Both the position numbers and the translations under genes were made by a program. DNA of 64,000 nt from Arsukibacterium tuosuense (GTDB lineage: Bacteria; Pseudomonadota; Gammaproteobacteria; Enterobacterales; Alteromonadaceae): positions 372,001 through 436,000 of the forward strand of contig NZ_OBEB01000002.1 of assembly GCF_900215315.1 (NCBI RefSeq), in the 5' to 3' direction. The notes below the pieces were generated by a model, which was not told the DNA's origin, searched no databases, and worked only from the letters and a program-made list of their open reading frames with translations. Positions within the stretch are counted from its first letter, which is position 1, and each line of letters begins with the position of its first letter. Shown here in pieces: positions 36,530 to 46,326 of the stretch.

Positions 36530-39500
36530 CAGCTTGCCTCCTGCTGTTTACTGGCCAGCCGTTCGGCCAGCCGGCTTACTTTCGGTTGAATCCGTTTTAA
36601 GCGGCGTTGGCTTGGCTCATGCTGATCCGGTTCAATTAAATAGCGATGACTGAACAGCATTAACACATCGGACTCCGGATTAGGGAAGGCGCCGACAATC
36701 ACAATATTATTGCTGCTGCAGGCGGCAAACAGCTTTTCAACGTTGTGATAGGCCAGGGTACCAATTTCGTCTATTGGCCAGTGAATGGCTACCTTGGCAT
36801 CACCGCGCAGCAGCCGGGTAAAGGCCAGTAAGTACTTACATAAAATCAGGTACGCCATACCATGGCTGGACGACTCCAGTAACTGGCGATCATTTTTAAT
36901 AACCAGCTCCGAGCCACCTTCACTTAAATGCAGCTCGAGCCGCAGTAAGGACTCAATACTGTACTGCTCATCGCTGCGCAGCAATTCGACTACGTCAGCC
37001 AGCGCATTCAGGTACTGCTCGGATGGTAGTGCTTTGCCCGAGTTGCCCCAGTCATCATACAGTTTGGCGAAGTGCTTCAATGGCTGCCAGAAACCCAGCT
37101 CATCGATGGTGGATAAAATCCGTACTTCTGAGCGGCTGATACCTTCCAGTACTAAGTCATCAGCTACTGCTTCACTTAAGCGGCGGCTTTGCTGGGCAAT
37201 CCGGCGGTTAATGTCGCTGAACACGGTAAAGAATTTCTTCAGATCGCCGCCGATGTTCTCACCCATCTCCAGCAATTGCTGCTGAGCGTCTTTTAAAATT
37301 TGCAGCAGGTTTTGCAAAATAGGCAGTTGCTGGCGCTCGCCAGCGTACTCAGCCAGTTTGTGCTTTTCATGCTCCAGCCGGTCTAAAAATTCCGGGCCGG
37401 CGTCTTTGCTCAGTACACTTTCAAACTGGCCAACCGCCTGCTTTAACGCACTGTCGGCTTTGCCTCGTAGCTCTAACGCTTCGTTGGCACGGGCCAGGCG
37501 TTCGACTAAATCAGCAGAACCAGTGACATTGGCCGGGCTAATACTCGCCAGATGCAATTCCTGTAGCTTTTGCAGCGCTGGTTTTATCTGATTCAGCAGT
37601 TGCTCGGCCTGGTTCATCAGCTCTTGCTGGTTACGCTTTTGCTCATCCAGCTTTTTGGCATTGGCGCTATAATCGGCTTTTTGCTGCTCCAGTGCCTGCT
37701 TCATGCTGCGTTGTTGTTGCTTCAGGCCGGTTTCCCGCTCCAGCAGTTGCGGCCGCAGTTGTTGCCAGTCGAGCTTAATAAACTGCTGCCAGGCAGTCAG
37801 TTGATCCTGGCGGGCTTCTACCGCTTTAATGGCGGTTTTCAGCTGCTCCTGCTTTTGCTTTAGCTCGGTCAGCCGGCGGGGGTCGATACCTTTGGCCGAC
37901 AGCTCTTCACTGAACGCCTGCTGTAATTCTTTGATCTGGTTTTTATTATCATCGCGCTTATGTTCCAGCTGACGCTCCAGCTCGTCGATTTGCTCATCGA
38001 ACACCTGCAGTTCGGCCTGCCAGTCGGCTTTTAACTCCATTTTCTGGCTGTTGTGGTCGCTTTGCAGTGCCGCTAAATCCTGCTGTTGCTGCTGTTGCAG
38101 TTTCTCCAGCTGTTGCTGTTGTGCCGCAAGCTCGCTTTTTACTTTGCTCTGGCGCTGGGCGCTCAGCTCGCGCTGCTGTGCCTGCAAGCGGTTGCGGGCA
38201 TCGCGGGCGTAGTCGATGTTTTGCTCATACTGGGTCAGCTGCCACTGCGCCTGCTCCAGCTGGCTGCGGCTAAGCTCCGCTTGCTGATGCAGTTGCTGCA
38301 GATTTTTTTCAGCCTGCAGTTTAGTTGCGCCGGCCTGCTCCAGTTGTTGCTCTGCCGTCTGAATCCGATGGCGGATGGCTGCTTCGTCCTGAGCATAGTC
38401 CGGGGTGTCAACGGCAGTCAGCTCTAACTGTAAGCCATACAGGTTGTCGCTAAGCTCGGCTAAATGCGGCTGTAAATCCTGCCGCTCTAATAAGCGCTCG
38501 TCCAGCACCTTACCTAGTTTTTGCTCCCAACCGCTGTAATGCAGCCGTAAAAAGTGGCGCAGGCTGCCCTGCTCGGGGGTTAGCTGGCGGTGTAGTTGCT
38601 GTAATTGCTGCTCGCTTTGATGCAGGGCTTTGCGGCTGCTTTCCAGCTCACTATCGGCCTGGTCGCGGGCGCTACGGGCGCTTTGATATTGTTGTTGCAG
38701 CTGCTGCAGCTGGCGGGCTTGCTGTTGCGCCTGCTGCTGCGCCTGCTCTAAGCGCAGGTCCGCGCTGCGTAGCTCGTCATGTTCGGCTTCAGTTAGCATC
38801 GGTGCCTGCAACTGGCTGGTTAGTACCGCTATGCTGCTACTAAGCTCAGTTAACTGGCCGGCAAATTGTTGCTGGGCCTGCTGCAGGCGTTGGCCAAAGG
38901 CCTGCTCCAGGGCTGCCAGCTTGTTGTCCTGCTGTTCGCGGGTGCTGTCTTTTTGCTGTTGCAGCTGGCGGGCTTTAGCCCGATGTTGCTCGCTTAAGCG
39001 GTTAAAGGCTTCCGCCAGCTTCATTTTGCGCTGCTCTAACTGGCGTTCTAAGTCGCCATGTTGCTCTACCATCAGTTGATATTGCTCGGCCGCTTCCTGC
39101 AGGCTTTCCCGCCACAGCGGCAGGGCGTCGGTATCCCGTTGCAGCCTGGGCATATCCTGGCTGTCGAAATCGTCATAGCGCTGCTGCAGCTGATCGAGCC
39201 GGGCACTGGTTTCGTGTAAATCAGCTTCGGTTTTTGCCAGCTGGCCGTTAAGCTCCAGCTGCTGCTGGTTAAATTGCTCTTTTATGCTTTGCAACTGGCC
39301 GCGCAGAGTATTCACCTGCTGCTCAGCGTCAGCTTTACGTTGTTTCTGGCTTTGCTCGTCCTGCAGCAGTAGCGGTAATAAGCCGGCTAACTGCGCTTCG
39401 GCGCCATCGAGTTGCTGCGCCAGCTGTTTTAAGCGCTCAAAATCCTGCTGCAGTTTATCCAGCCGCATTGACTGGCGCATTTGCTGGATCCAGTCGCGGG

Positions 39501-40194
39501 CCTTGGTGTTTTTCACCTTGGTAGTCGGCAGGGTCACGCCGTCTTCTTCAAAAATGGCCGCCAGCATCGCTTTTAACGTATCCATTTTGCCTTCTTTGGC
39601 ATGCACGGCACTGACCAGTTTTTCAATATGACGCAGTTTATGGCCGCTGCTGACTAAACTAAAGCTGGCCGCCAGCCGGCGCAGTTTTACGCTGTCGGCA
39701 TTGTTGCCCCTAAGCGCGGCCGCATCGTTTTGAATAATGCTGCGATACTCACTGGTGGCACTTATTTTCGCCGAGACCTGTACGTCCGGCCGGGCGCGCA
39801 TATTGGCAGCCCAGTCGCTGTAACTTAAACCTTTAACGCCTTGGTCGCTTGTAATTAAATAAAAATCACTCTGATACGGCGCCCCGACAAAACGGTATTC
39901 CACCCCGCCATCGCTTTTGCGGGTCAGCACCACCTGGCAAACCGCGCCATCTTCGCGTTGATACTCGTAAATCAGATAGCTGTTGGTACTCGGCAGATAA
40001 AATTCATCAAATTTTTTGCGGGTTTTCGGTACCACCCGGTTTGGCTGCTCGCCATAGAATACCGGTACCAGCCGTTGCAAGGTGGTTTTACCCGAAGCGT
40101 TGGTGCCGCAAATATTGGTGTGCTGATCCAACTGCAATTCCACCACCCCAGGCAGGTGGGTGTGAATAAGCACAATACGAAGTAAACGAGACAT
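36529..40194 (-). CDS. MksB/JetC-like SMC ATPase (DUF3584-like)
   Basis: 1221 residues from the ATG at 40194 (AGGA 6 bases upstream). Walker A is GTNASGKT (residues 30-37). A very long Gln-rich coiled coil follows (about residues 250-970). The C-terminal head has a signature-like ESSSHGMAYLILCKYLLAF and Walker B VAIHWPIDEIG. This head-coil-hinge-coil-head layout is that of condensin-like ATPases of the MukB/MksB type. It is first in the operon, opposite to the usual mksF-E-B order. No JetD/MksG nuclease gene (TOPRIM/DUF2220) is adjacent on either side. Confidence 0.78.
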   Translation of the reverse strand: MSRLLRIVLIHTHLPGVVELQLDQHTNICGTNASGKTTLQRLVPVFYGEQPNRVVPKTRKKFDEFYLPSTNSYLIYEYQREDGAVCQVVLTRKSDGGVEYRFVGAPYQSDFYLITSDQGVKGLSYSDWAANMRARPDVQVSAKISATSEYRSIIQNDAAALRGNNADSVKLRRLAASFSLVSSGHKLRHIEKLVSAVHAKEGKMDTLKAMLAAIFEEDGVTLPTTKVKNTKARDWIQQMRQSMRLDKLQQDFERLKQLAQQLDGAEAQLAGLLPLLLQDEQSQKQRKADAEQQVNTLRGQLQSIKEQFNQQQLELNGQLAKTEADLHETSARLDQLQQRYDDFDSQDMPRLQRDTDALPLWRESLQEAAEQYQLMVEQHGDLERQLEQRKMKLAEAFNRLSEQHRAKARQLQQQKDSTREQQDNKLAALEQAFGQRLQQAQQQFAGQLTELSSSIAVLTSQLQAPMLTEAEHDELRSADLRLEQAQQQAQQQARQLQQLQQQYQSARSARDQADSELESSRKALHQSEQQLQQLHRQLTPEQGSLRHFLRLHYSGWEQKLGKVLDERLLERQDLQPHLAELSDNLYGLQLELTAVDTPDYAQDEAAIRHRIQTAEQQLEQAGATKLQAEKNLQQLHQQAELSRSQLEQAQWQLTQYEQNIDYARDARNRLQAQQRELSAQRQSKVKSELAAQQQQLEKLQQQQQQDLAALQSDHNSQKMELKADWQAELQVFDEQIDELERQLEHKRDDNKNQIKELQQAFSEELSAKGIDPRRLTELKQKQEQLKTAIKAVEARQDQLTAWQQFIKLDWQQLRPQLLERETGLKQQQRSMKQALEQQKADYSANAKKLDEQKRNQQELMNQAEQLLNQIKPALQKLQELHLASISPANVTGSADLVERLARANEALELRGKADSALKQAVGQFESVLSKDAGPEFLDRLEHEKHKLAEYAGERQQLPILQNLLQILKDAQQQLLEMGENIGGDLKKFFTVFSDINRRIAQQSRRLSEAVADDLVLEGISRSEVRILSTIDELGFWQPLKHFAKLYDDWGNSGKALPSEQYLNALADVVELLRSDEQYSIESLLRLELHLSEGGSELVIKNDRQLLESSSHGMAYLILCKYLLAFTRLLRGDAKVAIHWPIDEIGTLAYHNVEKLFAACSSNNIVIVGAFPNPESDVLMLFSHRYLIEPDQHEPSQRRLKRIQPKVSRLAERLASKQQEAS

Positions 40195-40323
40195 AGCGCA
40201 TCCTGTCGGCGGCGCCATACAGGTGCACCGCTCTGGTCATTTTAATCCGGCTTATTATCCATGGAATAGCATTAAATGCCAGTTTGAAAACACAGTAACC
40301 GCAAGATTAACCCAGATGAGAGC

Positions 40324-40950
40324 TTAAGCTTTGGCTGCGGCCGGCAGCTCACTAATTAGCGCGCTGCCAGAGCTGATATTCTGTAGTTGATTGCCAAACT
40401 CAGTGACCTCAGCAATAGGCAGGCTAATGGTCAGCTGTACCTGCTGGCTGTAGTCTGTAACCAGTAGCTCGCCGCTATGCTGGCTAATCAACTGGCGTGC
40501 TCTGGTTTCAAACGCAAAGTCCAGCGTAATTTTAAGCTGCACCTGCGGCTCTACCTGCACAGTTTGCGCCAGCGCTGCGGCCTGCGACACTGCGGCCGAG
40601 TATGCCCGGACCAGGCCGCCGGCCCCCAGTTTAACCCCGCCAAAATAACGCACTACCAGCGCCAGGCTATTGCCCAGCTCCTGCTCGGTCAGTACATGCA
40701 ACATCGGTTTGCCAGCGGTACCAGCCGGTTCGCCATCGTCGCTGAATGCCTGCGTTTCCGGCTGGCGGGTATTGCCAATAATATAAGCCCAGCACACATG
40801 GTTGGCAGCCCGGTACTGCTCGCGATACTGGTTAATCAAAGCCATCGCCTCATCACGGCTGGCAACCGGCAGCAAAAAGCTCAGGAACTCACTGTTTTTC
40901 TCAGTCAGGCTATGCGCAACCGGCGCGGCCAGTTCGGTATAAGGACTCAT
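40324..40950 (-). CDS. yigZ: YigZ/IMPACT family protein
   Basis: 208 residues with the IMPACT signature: SEFLSFLLPVASRDEAM, CWAYIIG, FSDDGEPAGTAGKPML and VVRYFGGVKLGAGGLVRAY (split by the family into two blocks). The C-terminal half is an EF-G-like domain. The bacterial role is unclear, perhaps linked to translation. The gene starts 4 bases after the DUF418 stop and is likely in one transcript with it. Confidence 0.94.
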   Translation of the reverse strand: MSPYTELAAPVAHSLTEKNSEFLSFLLPVASRDEAMALINQYREQYRAANHVCWAYIIGNTRQPETQAFSDDGEPAGTAGKPMLHVLTEQELGNSLALVVRYFGGVKLGAGGLVRAYSAAVSQAAALAQTVQVEPQVQLKITLDFAFETRARQLISQHSGELLVTDYSQQVQLTISLPIAEVTEFGNQLQNISSGSALISELPAAAKA

Positions 40951-40954
40951 GTAA

Positions 40955-42130
40955 TTACTCAGTTTGACTGACAGCTACAGGCTGCTTACTCAACCGGCGC
41001 CATAGCCATTCCAATGGGCCTTGCGAGTAGTGCTGCAGATACCAGCGGCAAAATAGTAGTTGCAGGATGATGGTGGTAACCGCAATACCCAGTAGCGCCA
41101 GCCGGTCGAGGCTGGCAAACCAGTCGGGTTTAAGCACTTTAAACAACAACACCATCAGCAGGCTCTGGCTTAAATACAGGGTAAAGGCCATCCGGCCGCA
41201 CGGCGCCAGCCAGCCTTGCAGCCTTTGGTACAGCACCGGGTTATGCCGGGCATTAATCAGTGGGCTGGCAAAAGCTAGTGCCATCAGTAAGGCGCTTATT
41301 TGCTCCCAAGGCAGCATAATGCCGAGATCGTAACCATAGCCGGTAAGATGGTCGAGCATTGCAGTAGTGCCGCTGATGGTCAGTGCTGCCAGCAGCAACA
41401 ACAGGGTCCTGCCGCGGGAATAGCCCTGGCTGAACCAGCCGCTTTTGTAAAGCGCCATGCCAAACATCATCAGCGCCGCCATCAGCCAGTACAGGGTTAG
41501 CGCAAAACCTACCAGCATGAGCAGGTTATGCCATAGCATTTCCGTCAGCTGAGTAAGATAAGGTCCGGTCCATAGTTGCTGCTGCGCCATTAATAACTCT
41601 GCGGTTAATGGCTGCTGCGGTGGCGGGGTAGCCAGCAGCAGATATAAACTGAACAAAGCCGGCATGATCAGCGAAATGGCCAATAGCAGGGCACTTTTAC
41701 GCCACAACGCTGCACTATCGAGTTTATGATAGCCCTGCTTTAATACCAGTAAACCGGTCAGGGCGTACCAGAGCAGAATATCGCCAAACCAGATAAAACT
41801 GATATGGATAAGGCCAAACACCGCCAGCCACGTTAAACGGCGGTTTAAGTAGGCCTCGCCATATTTCTGGACGATTAATAACAGGCTGACCCCAAACAGC
41901 AAATTAAACAGGGTTAAAAAGCGGCCGGAAAATACCAGTGTCTGCAGATTGAATAACGCGACATCTACACTACTGATGCCTGGTTGCCAAATCAGGCTGT
42001 GCGAGTAGTCCGGCGGGCTGGCGAAGGCAAAAATATTGACCAGCAAAATACCCAGAATCGCCAGGCCACGAATAATATCCAGTTGGATCAGGCGCTGGCC
42101 ACTGCTTACTCTGTCATTTAGCTGTGGCAT
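40955..42130 (-). CDS. DUF418 (YeiB-like) membrane protein
   Basis: 391 residues with about eight to ten membrane helices, beginning RLIQLDIIRGLAILGILLVN, the YeiB-type start, and ending with the DUF418 features AFTLYLSQSLLM and QLLFCRWYLQHYSQGPLEWLWR. Members are related to acyltransferase-3-like or nitric-oxide-related proteins; substrate not known. It lies 2 bases after the TRIC-type gene and 4 before yigZ, so the three are probably co-transcribed. Confidence 0.9.
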   Translation of the reverse strand: MPQLNDRVSSGQRLIQLDIIRGLAILGILLVNIFAFASPPDYSHSLIWQPGISSVDVALFNLQTLVFSGRFLTLFNLLFGVSLLLIVQKYGEAYLNRRLTWLAVFGLIHISFIWFGDILLWYALTGLLVLKQGYHKLDSAALWRKSALLLAISLIMPALFSLYLLLATPPPQQPLTAELLMAQQQLWTGPYLTQLTEMLWHNLLMLVGFALTLYWLMAALMMFGMALYKSGWFSQGYSRGRTLLLLLAALTISGTTAMLDHLTGYGYDLGIMLPWEQISALLMALAFASPLINARHNPVLYQRLQGWLAPCGRMAFTLYLSQSLLMVLLFKVLKPDWFASLDRLALLGIAVTTIILQLLFCRWYLQHYSQGPLEWLWRRLSKQPVAVSQTE

Positions 42131-42132
42131 CG

Positions 42133-42765
42133 TTATGGCTCATTTAGCTCGTTATGGTGTTTGCCAAAAACCGGGATGGTAATTTGCCATTTAATCGCTG
42201 CCAGTCTTAGCAATAATAACGCCGACATACCGGCCAGCATGGCAGACAACTGGCCCGCGCCCAGCGCCAGCAAGCTGGTATACACGCCGCCGCCCACCAG
42301 ACAGGTGACGGCGTACAGCTCACCGCGAAATACCATTGGAATTTCCCGGCACAGCACGTCACGGATCATGCCGCCACAAACGCCACTCATGGTGCCCAGC
42401 ATAATCGCCACTAAGGTGGAAGTGCCGTAATCCAGTGCTTTCTGGGTGCCCATTATCACAAAAAACGCCAGGCCAATGGCATCGAGAATTTGCAGGGTAT
42501 TGTTGGGAATGGTTAAGCGGTTGCGCACTAATAAAATAGTCGCCACTGCGGCAATAAAGATAGCGTAGAAATAACTGTTATTGTTTATCCAGATAACCGG
42601 GACATCAAGAATAAGATCGCGCAGGGTACCACCACCAATCGCAGTAACACTGGCCAGCACTATTACCCCAAAGCCATCCATCTGATTGCGCCATGCCGCC
42701 AGCGTGCCTGACACCGCGAATACCGCAACGCCCAGTAAATCAAACCAGAAAAAGTATGTGGTCAT
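42133..42765 (-). CDS. TRIC-type (UPF0126/YicG) membrane channel protein
   Basis: 210 residues with seven predicted helices and two similar halves. FDLLGVAVFAVSGTLAAWR, GGGTLRDLIL and GGMIRDVLCREIP are the repeated signatures of the family, homologous to trimeric intracellular cation channels. First gene of the short operon with DUF418 and yigZ. It should be an inner-membrane cation channel, though the substrate is untested. Confidence 0.93.
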   Translation of the reverse strand: MTTYFFWFDLLGVAVFAVSGTLAAWRNQMDGFGVIVLASVTAIGGGTLRDLILDVPVIWINNNSYFYAIFIAAVATILLVRNRLTIPNNTLQILDAIGLAFFVIMGTQKALDYGTSTLVAIMLGTMSGVCGGMIRDVLCREIPMVFRGELYAVTCLVGGGVYTSLLALGAGQLSAMLAGMSALLLLRLAAIKWQITIPVFGKHHNELNEP

Positions 42766-42961
42766 GCTGCGGTTAATATAAGCCGGAAAAAGATAGCATC
42801 ACGCTAGCAGGCTTTCGCTGGCAGGTAAATGTTTTCGAGTAGTAGCAGCAACTTATAAAATAGTTCAAATACTGCCTTTTAGCTTGCCGCGGTGTTGTGC
42901 TACGATTTCACGCTTTTTGTAAATAATACGTTTTATAAATAATAGTGAATAAAGGATTACT

Positions 42962-43915
42962 ATGAATAAATTAGTTGTTGGTGCCGGTATTGTTGTGGTT
43001 GCCGCCGCTGCGGGCTTTTATTACGCCAATTCGCAAGCTGAAAATGCCATTAAAGAACAAATTGAACAGGCAAATAAGTCTTATGCGGAAATGGCGGCGA
43101 CCGGCCTGATGCCAGCAATTAGCATTGGCTATCAGGATGTGTCGGCCAATGTGTTAACCTCCAGCTACAGCGTAGCGGGTGTTGATGTCAGTGTCGCCGG
43201 TATGGGCCAGGTAGCCACCATTGAAAAAGTCACCGCTGTGGGTTTAAAACCACAAGGCTTAGCAGACAAAGGCAGTGCGCAGCTGGTTGGCGCTAAAGTG
43301 GCCGAGCCAATGCTGGCGATGTTACCACCGGATATGAGTGCTTTTGTGCAAAGTGTCGCGCTGCATGCTGACTACAGCTATGAATATACTCCGGCTACCG
43401 GCGAGTTGTATTTCAGCCAGGATACCCGGATCAATGACGAGTTCAGCCTTTCTTATAATTTCTCTTTTGCGCAGATGCAGGAATTGTGGGCCTTTGCCCG
43501 CGAGATGAGTGAGAAAACTCCGGAAGAGCAACAACAGCTAAGTATGTCTGACAGCTACATGGCGGATGTAATGGCTAACCTGGTAAAAGGTGCCCTGAAA
43601 AGCGGTGAACTGGTAGTGACCAACAACGGCTTTATTGAGCGGCTGGTAGAAATGGGCAGTGCCCAGGGCCAAATGCCACCAATGGATGCCTTGCAGGGCA
43701 TGGCATTAATGGCGATAACGGCCGATGAAAACCTGCCACTGGAAATGAAAGAAAGCCTGACTACCTTTATTAACCAGCCAGAAAAACTAAAAGTAAACGT
43801 CAGCTTTGCCGAGCCAGTAAGCTTTGAGGCGATGCAATCCGGTGCTTTAATGGCAGAACTGCAAACACCAGAGCAAATGATTAAATTTGCCAACCTGAAG
43901 ATGGTAGCAAACTAA
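42962..43915 (+). CDS. DUF945-like exported protein
   Basis: 317 residues with a single N-terminal anchor (VVGAGIVVVAAAAGFYYA) and a strand-rich periplasmic domain. ATG is preceded by AAAGGA about 6 bases upstream. The pattern (short anchor, QAENAIKEQIEQANKSYAEMA, later amphipathic beta strands) recalls YdgA/DUF945 proteins but is a loose match. It ends before a strong terminator. Function unknown. Confidence 0.62.
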   Translation: MNKLVVGAGIVVVAAAAGFYYANSQAENAIKEQIEQANKSYAEMAATGLMPAISIGYQDVSANVLTSSYSVAGVDVSVAGMGQVATIEKVTAVGLKPQGLADKGSAQLVGAKVAEPMLAMLPPDMSAFVQSVALHADYSYEYTPATGELYFSQDTRINDEFSLSYNFSFAQMQELWAFAREMSEKTPEEQQQLSMSDSYMADVMANLVKGALKSGELVVTNNGFIERLVEMGSAQGQMPPMDALQGMALMAITADENLPLEMKESLTTFINQPEKLKVNVSFAEPVSFEAMQSGALMAELQTPEQMIKFANLKMVAN

Positions 43916-43947
43916 GCCGGCAAGCTTGGTTTAGCACCGAACCTGGT

Positions 43948-43975
43948 AAAAAAAGGCAGCTAAGCTGCCTTTTTT
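43948..43975. terminator. Bidirectional Rho-independent terminator
   Basis: A-rich left flank, GGCAGC / GCTGCC stem with TAA loop (A/T pairs extend it), and six Ts on the right, placed between the convergent DUF945-like and FHA genes. Confidence 0.88.
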
Positions 43976-43987
43976 AATGGCTGGTTG

Positions 43988-44977
43988 TTATTCAACACTT
44001 GCCTGCTTCGCTGCTTTTTTTACCCGGGCCTGCCCGGCCTCTGCTGCCGTTTCAACGAATAAGCTATCACTCTGCTCAAGCAAACGTTCTGTTGTAGCCG
44101 GCTGGCGCATTAACCAGGCCTGTGGTAGTAATTGGTACTGATACTGGGGCGAATAATGCCTATCCGTTTGCTGCGTCCACGGGTACAGCCAGTAAATACC
44201 GCTTAAAAGCAGGGTCAGGCCGATGTGTAACCAGCGCCGTTGAATACTCATTAAAGCAAAGCTAAGCCAGAAAAATGCCAGCAACATTACTGTTGGCAGC
44301 AGATAACTTAAACCTTGCGTTAGTATGCTGTTGTTATGATTAAAGTTTAGCAGGGCCAGTACAATATCCCAGCATGCCCAGACCACCAGCAAACTGAATG
44401 TTAAGGCCAACTGCGGCCGCAGGCGCGGCTCGCGGCCAGTGAAACGTGCCCACACGGCGAGTAGTATTGGCCACAGGGCAAACATCAGCAGTATAAAGGG
44501 AATAAGCAGCAGTTGTTTGTGCCACTGACTGTCTTCACCTATGCCACTTAACCAGAACTCGTACCCCAGACTCAGGGCAACCAATAATATGGCGCCAAGC
44601 AGCAGCCAGGGTGAGCTTAGTAGCTGGAACAGCCGCTCTGTGGCATGCAGTGGTTGGGTTGCCGCTACCGGGTGGTCACTGAACAGGATCCGCAGCCGCT
44701 GTTTACCGAGGGTAAACTCCTGGCCTGACTGGGTTATCGGTTGCTGACTCACCCGTTGTCCGCGCTGGTTATGCACGCCATTGACCGAGTCCATATCGGT
44801 CAGCTGCCATTGTTGCTGCTCGTTCAGGGTTAATATTGCATGCTCGGCGCAGCTGTGTGGGTCCAGCAGAATAATGTCATTGTTATAGCCGCGGCCGAGG
44901 CTGATTTGCGGCTGGCTGAATTTATGTCGTTCAGTCACCCGGCCCTGGCTGTTTAGCAGTTCAATCAGGATTGCCAT
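43988..44977 (-). CDS. FHA-domain membrane protein
   Basis: 329 residues. The N-terminal FHA domain (about 1-100) shows the phosphothreonine-binding pattern ISLGRGYNNDIILLD...CAEHAIL...TDMDSVNGVHNQRG. Then come five or six membrane helices (about 120-265) and a C-terminal tail. It probably reads phosphorylation of an unseen partner. Its start overlaps the preceding protease gene by 13 bases, so the two form a unit. The FHA-protease link suggests a surface stress or secretion-related function, but no T6SS genes are near. Confidence 0.85.
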   Translation of the reverse strand: MAILIELLNSQGRVTERHKFSQPQISLGRGYNNDIILLDPHSCAEHAILTLNEQQQWQLTDMDSVNGVHNQRGQRVSQQPITQSGQEFTLGKQRLRILFSDHPVAATQPLHATERLFQLLSSPWLLLGAILLVALSLGYEFWLSGIGEDSQWHKQLLLIPFILLMFALWPILLAVWARFTGREPRLRPQLALTFSLLVVWACWDIVLALLNFNHNNSILTQGLSYLLPTVMLLAFFWLSFALMSIQRRWLHIGLTLLLSGIYWLYPWTQQTDRHYSPQYQYQLLPQAWLMRQPATTERLLEQSDSLFVETAAEAGQARVKKAAKQASVE

Positions 44978-46224
44978 ATGACAGCCTCCATAAACTTCCG
45001 GGCAAAGGCTTTGGCATTTTCCCGGGTTACCCCCGCCAGAGTAAAGTGACTGATAAAGCCTTGTTGTTCCTGAGCAACGGTAGCGGCCAGGTACAGCGCA
45101 TCAAATAGTTCCGGATAATCTTTATAAGCCCGGACACAGAAAATAACCCGGGTTGCGACGCCGGCCAGTGCCACGATGTCGCTATGACAGTTAAAATCGG
45201 TCACATCATGTTTGCCGGCACGATTGTCAGCGCCGCTGTAACTGATCCGGCTTTGGTAATGATGATTAAACTTCAACGGGTGTAAGTCTTTACCGTCCAG
45301 CCATTCAAACTGCATTTCCAGCTTGCCGGTTGTCAGGCCGGCGCTCAGATAAATTTGCTCGCTCTGGCCGCAACTGGCGGTGGCAGTATCTATTCCATTA
45401 TCCTGTTCAGGCTCAGTGGCCCGGCCCCAGCATTGGACAAAGGGTGCAATGTCTTCCGGTACCTGACCTTTACCCAATGCCTGCATCTGCCAGTCTTCAT
45501 TAAGCAAAGGGCTGAGCATTTGCTGCTGGTTGGTTAGCAATTGCTGCAGAATTTTCTGCTTTAATGTGGCAATGTCCGGCACGGTATTGCTTGCCGCCAC
45601 CAGTAACGCATTAACCTGAGCAACCGGCACCACAAAGCCAATCTGATTACCGGCCGTGGCGACATTAACCCCTATCACCTTGCCATCGCTGTTAACACTG
45701 GGGCCACCACTCATACCGGGGTTTATTGACCCGGTAACATGCAGTCGTGGATAAAAGCTTTGTTGCTTCATGCCGTTAAAGGTGCCGGGCACCACTACCA
45801 TGCCTAAGTCATGCGGGTTACCCAGGCTGAACACCTGCTCGCCCTGCGCAGGTAAACCCTCTGCCAGGCTGAATTGCCGGCTTTGTTGCACTGGGGAGCG
45901 CAACAGCGCTAAATCGTTAATAACGTCAACTGCAATAATATCCAGCGGTTGCTTATTATCAGCACCAACGTTAGCCATTAATTGGTATTGCTGTTCAGAT
46001 TGAATTTTTTCAGCAATGACATGGTAATTAGTGATCAGTAAGTCGTCACTGACATAAAAACCGCTGCCAATAGCCGATTTACGTTGGGTCTGGTTTTCAA
46101 TTACCTGCACCTGAATAAGCGCGTCCTGGTAATTATTAAACACGCTTTGTGCTGTATCAGCTGACAACGGCTGCGCCAGCACCAGCACTAAGCCGCAGAA
46201 TACTCTGTACCACATAGTTTGCAT
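44965..46224 (-). CDS. Exported trypsin-like serine protease
   Basis: 419 residues with a signal peptide (cut near LSADT). The DegP/S1-type triad is His68 (ITNYHVI), Asp104 (INDLALL) and Ser172 (GMSGGPS). The C-terminal domain (about 255-419) is unlike a PDZ, with paired Cys residues. ATG at 46215 has AGGGA 8 bases upstream and may be the true start instead of 46224. It overlaps the FHA gene, so a signalling or processing pair is likely. Confidence 0.87.
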   Translation of the reverse strand: MQTMWYRVFCGLVLVLAQPLSADTAQSVFNNYQDALIQVQVIENQTQRKSAIGSGFYVSDDLLITNYHVIAEKIQSEQQYQLMANVGADNKQPLDIIAVDVINDLALLRSPVQQSRQFSLAEGLPAQGEQVFSLGNPHDLGMVVVPGTFNGMKQQSFYPRLHVTGSINPGMSGGPSVNSDGKVIGVNVATAGNQIGFVVPVAQVNALLVAASNTVPDIATLKQKILQQLLTNQQQMLSPLLNEDWQMQALGKGQVPEDIAPFVQCWGRATEPEQDNGIDTATASCGQSEQIYLSAGLTTGKLEMQFEWLDGKDLHPLKFNHHYQSRISYSGADNRAGKHDVTDFNCHSDIVALAGVATRVIFCVRAYKDYPELFDALYLAATVAQEQQGFISHFTLAGVTRENAKAFARKFMEAVIWQS

Positions 46225-46326
46225 CCCTGTTAATTAAGCAGCCAAATTAGCGGCTTGTGGCCAGAAATACAAGCTACAGTGCGTTATTCTGGATATGGTT
46301 TTTGCGGTTGAGTTCAGCAAATTTCT

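Noticed and set aside
36785-40185. Several plus-strand open frames opposite the SMC-like gene
   Set aside because: They mirror the Gln/Leu-rich coiled coil (giving Cys/Ser or Leu-rich translations), lack ribosome sites and overlap a clear coding sequence.
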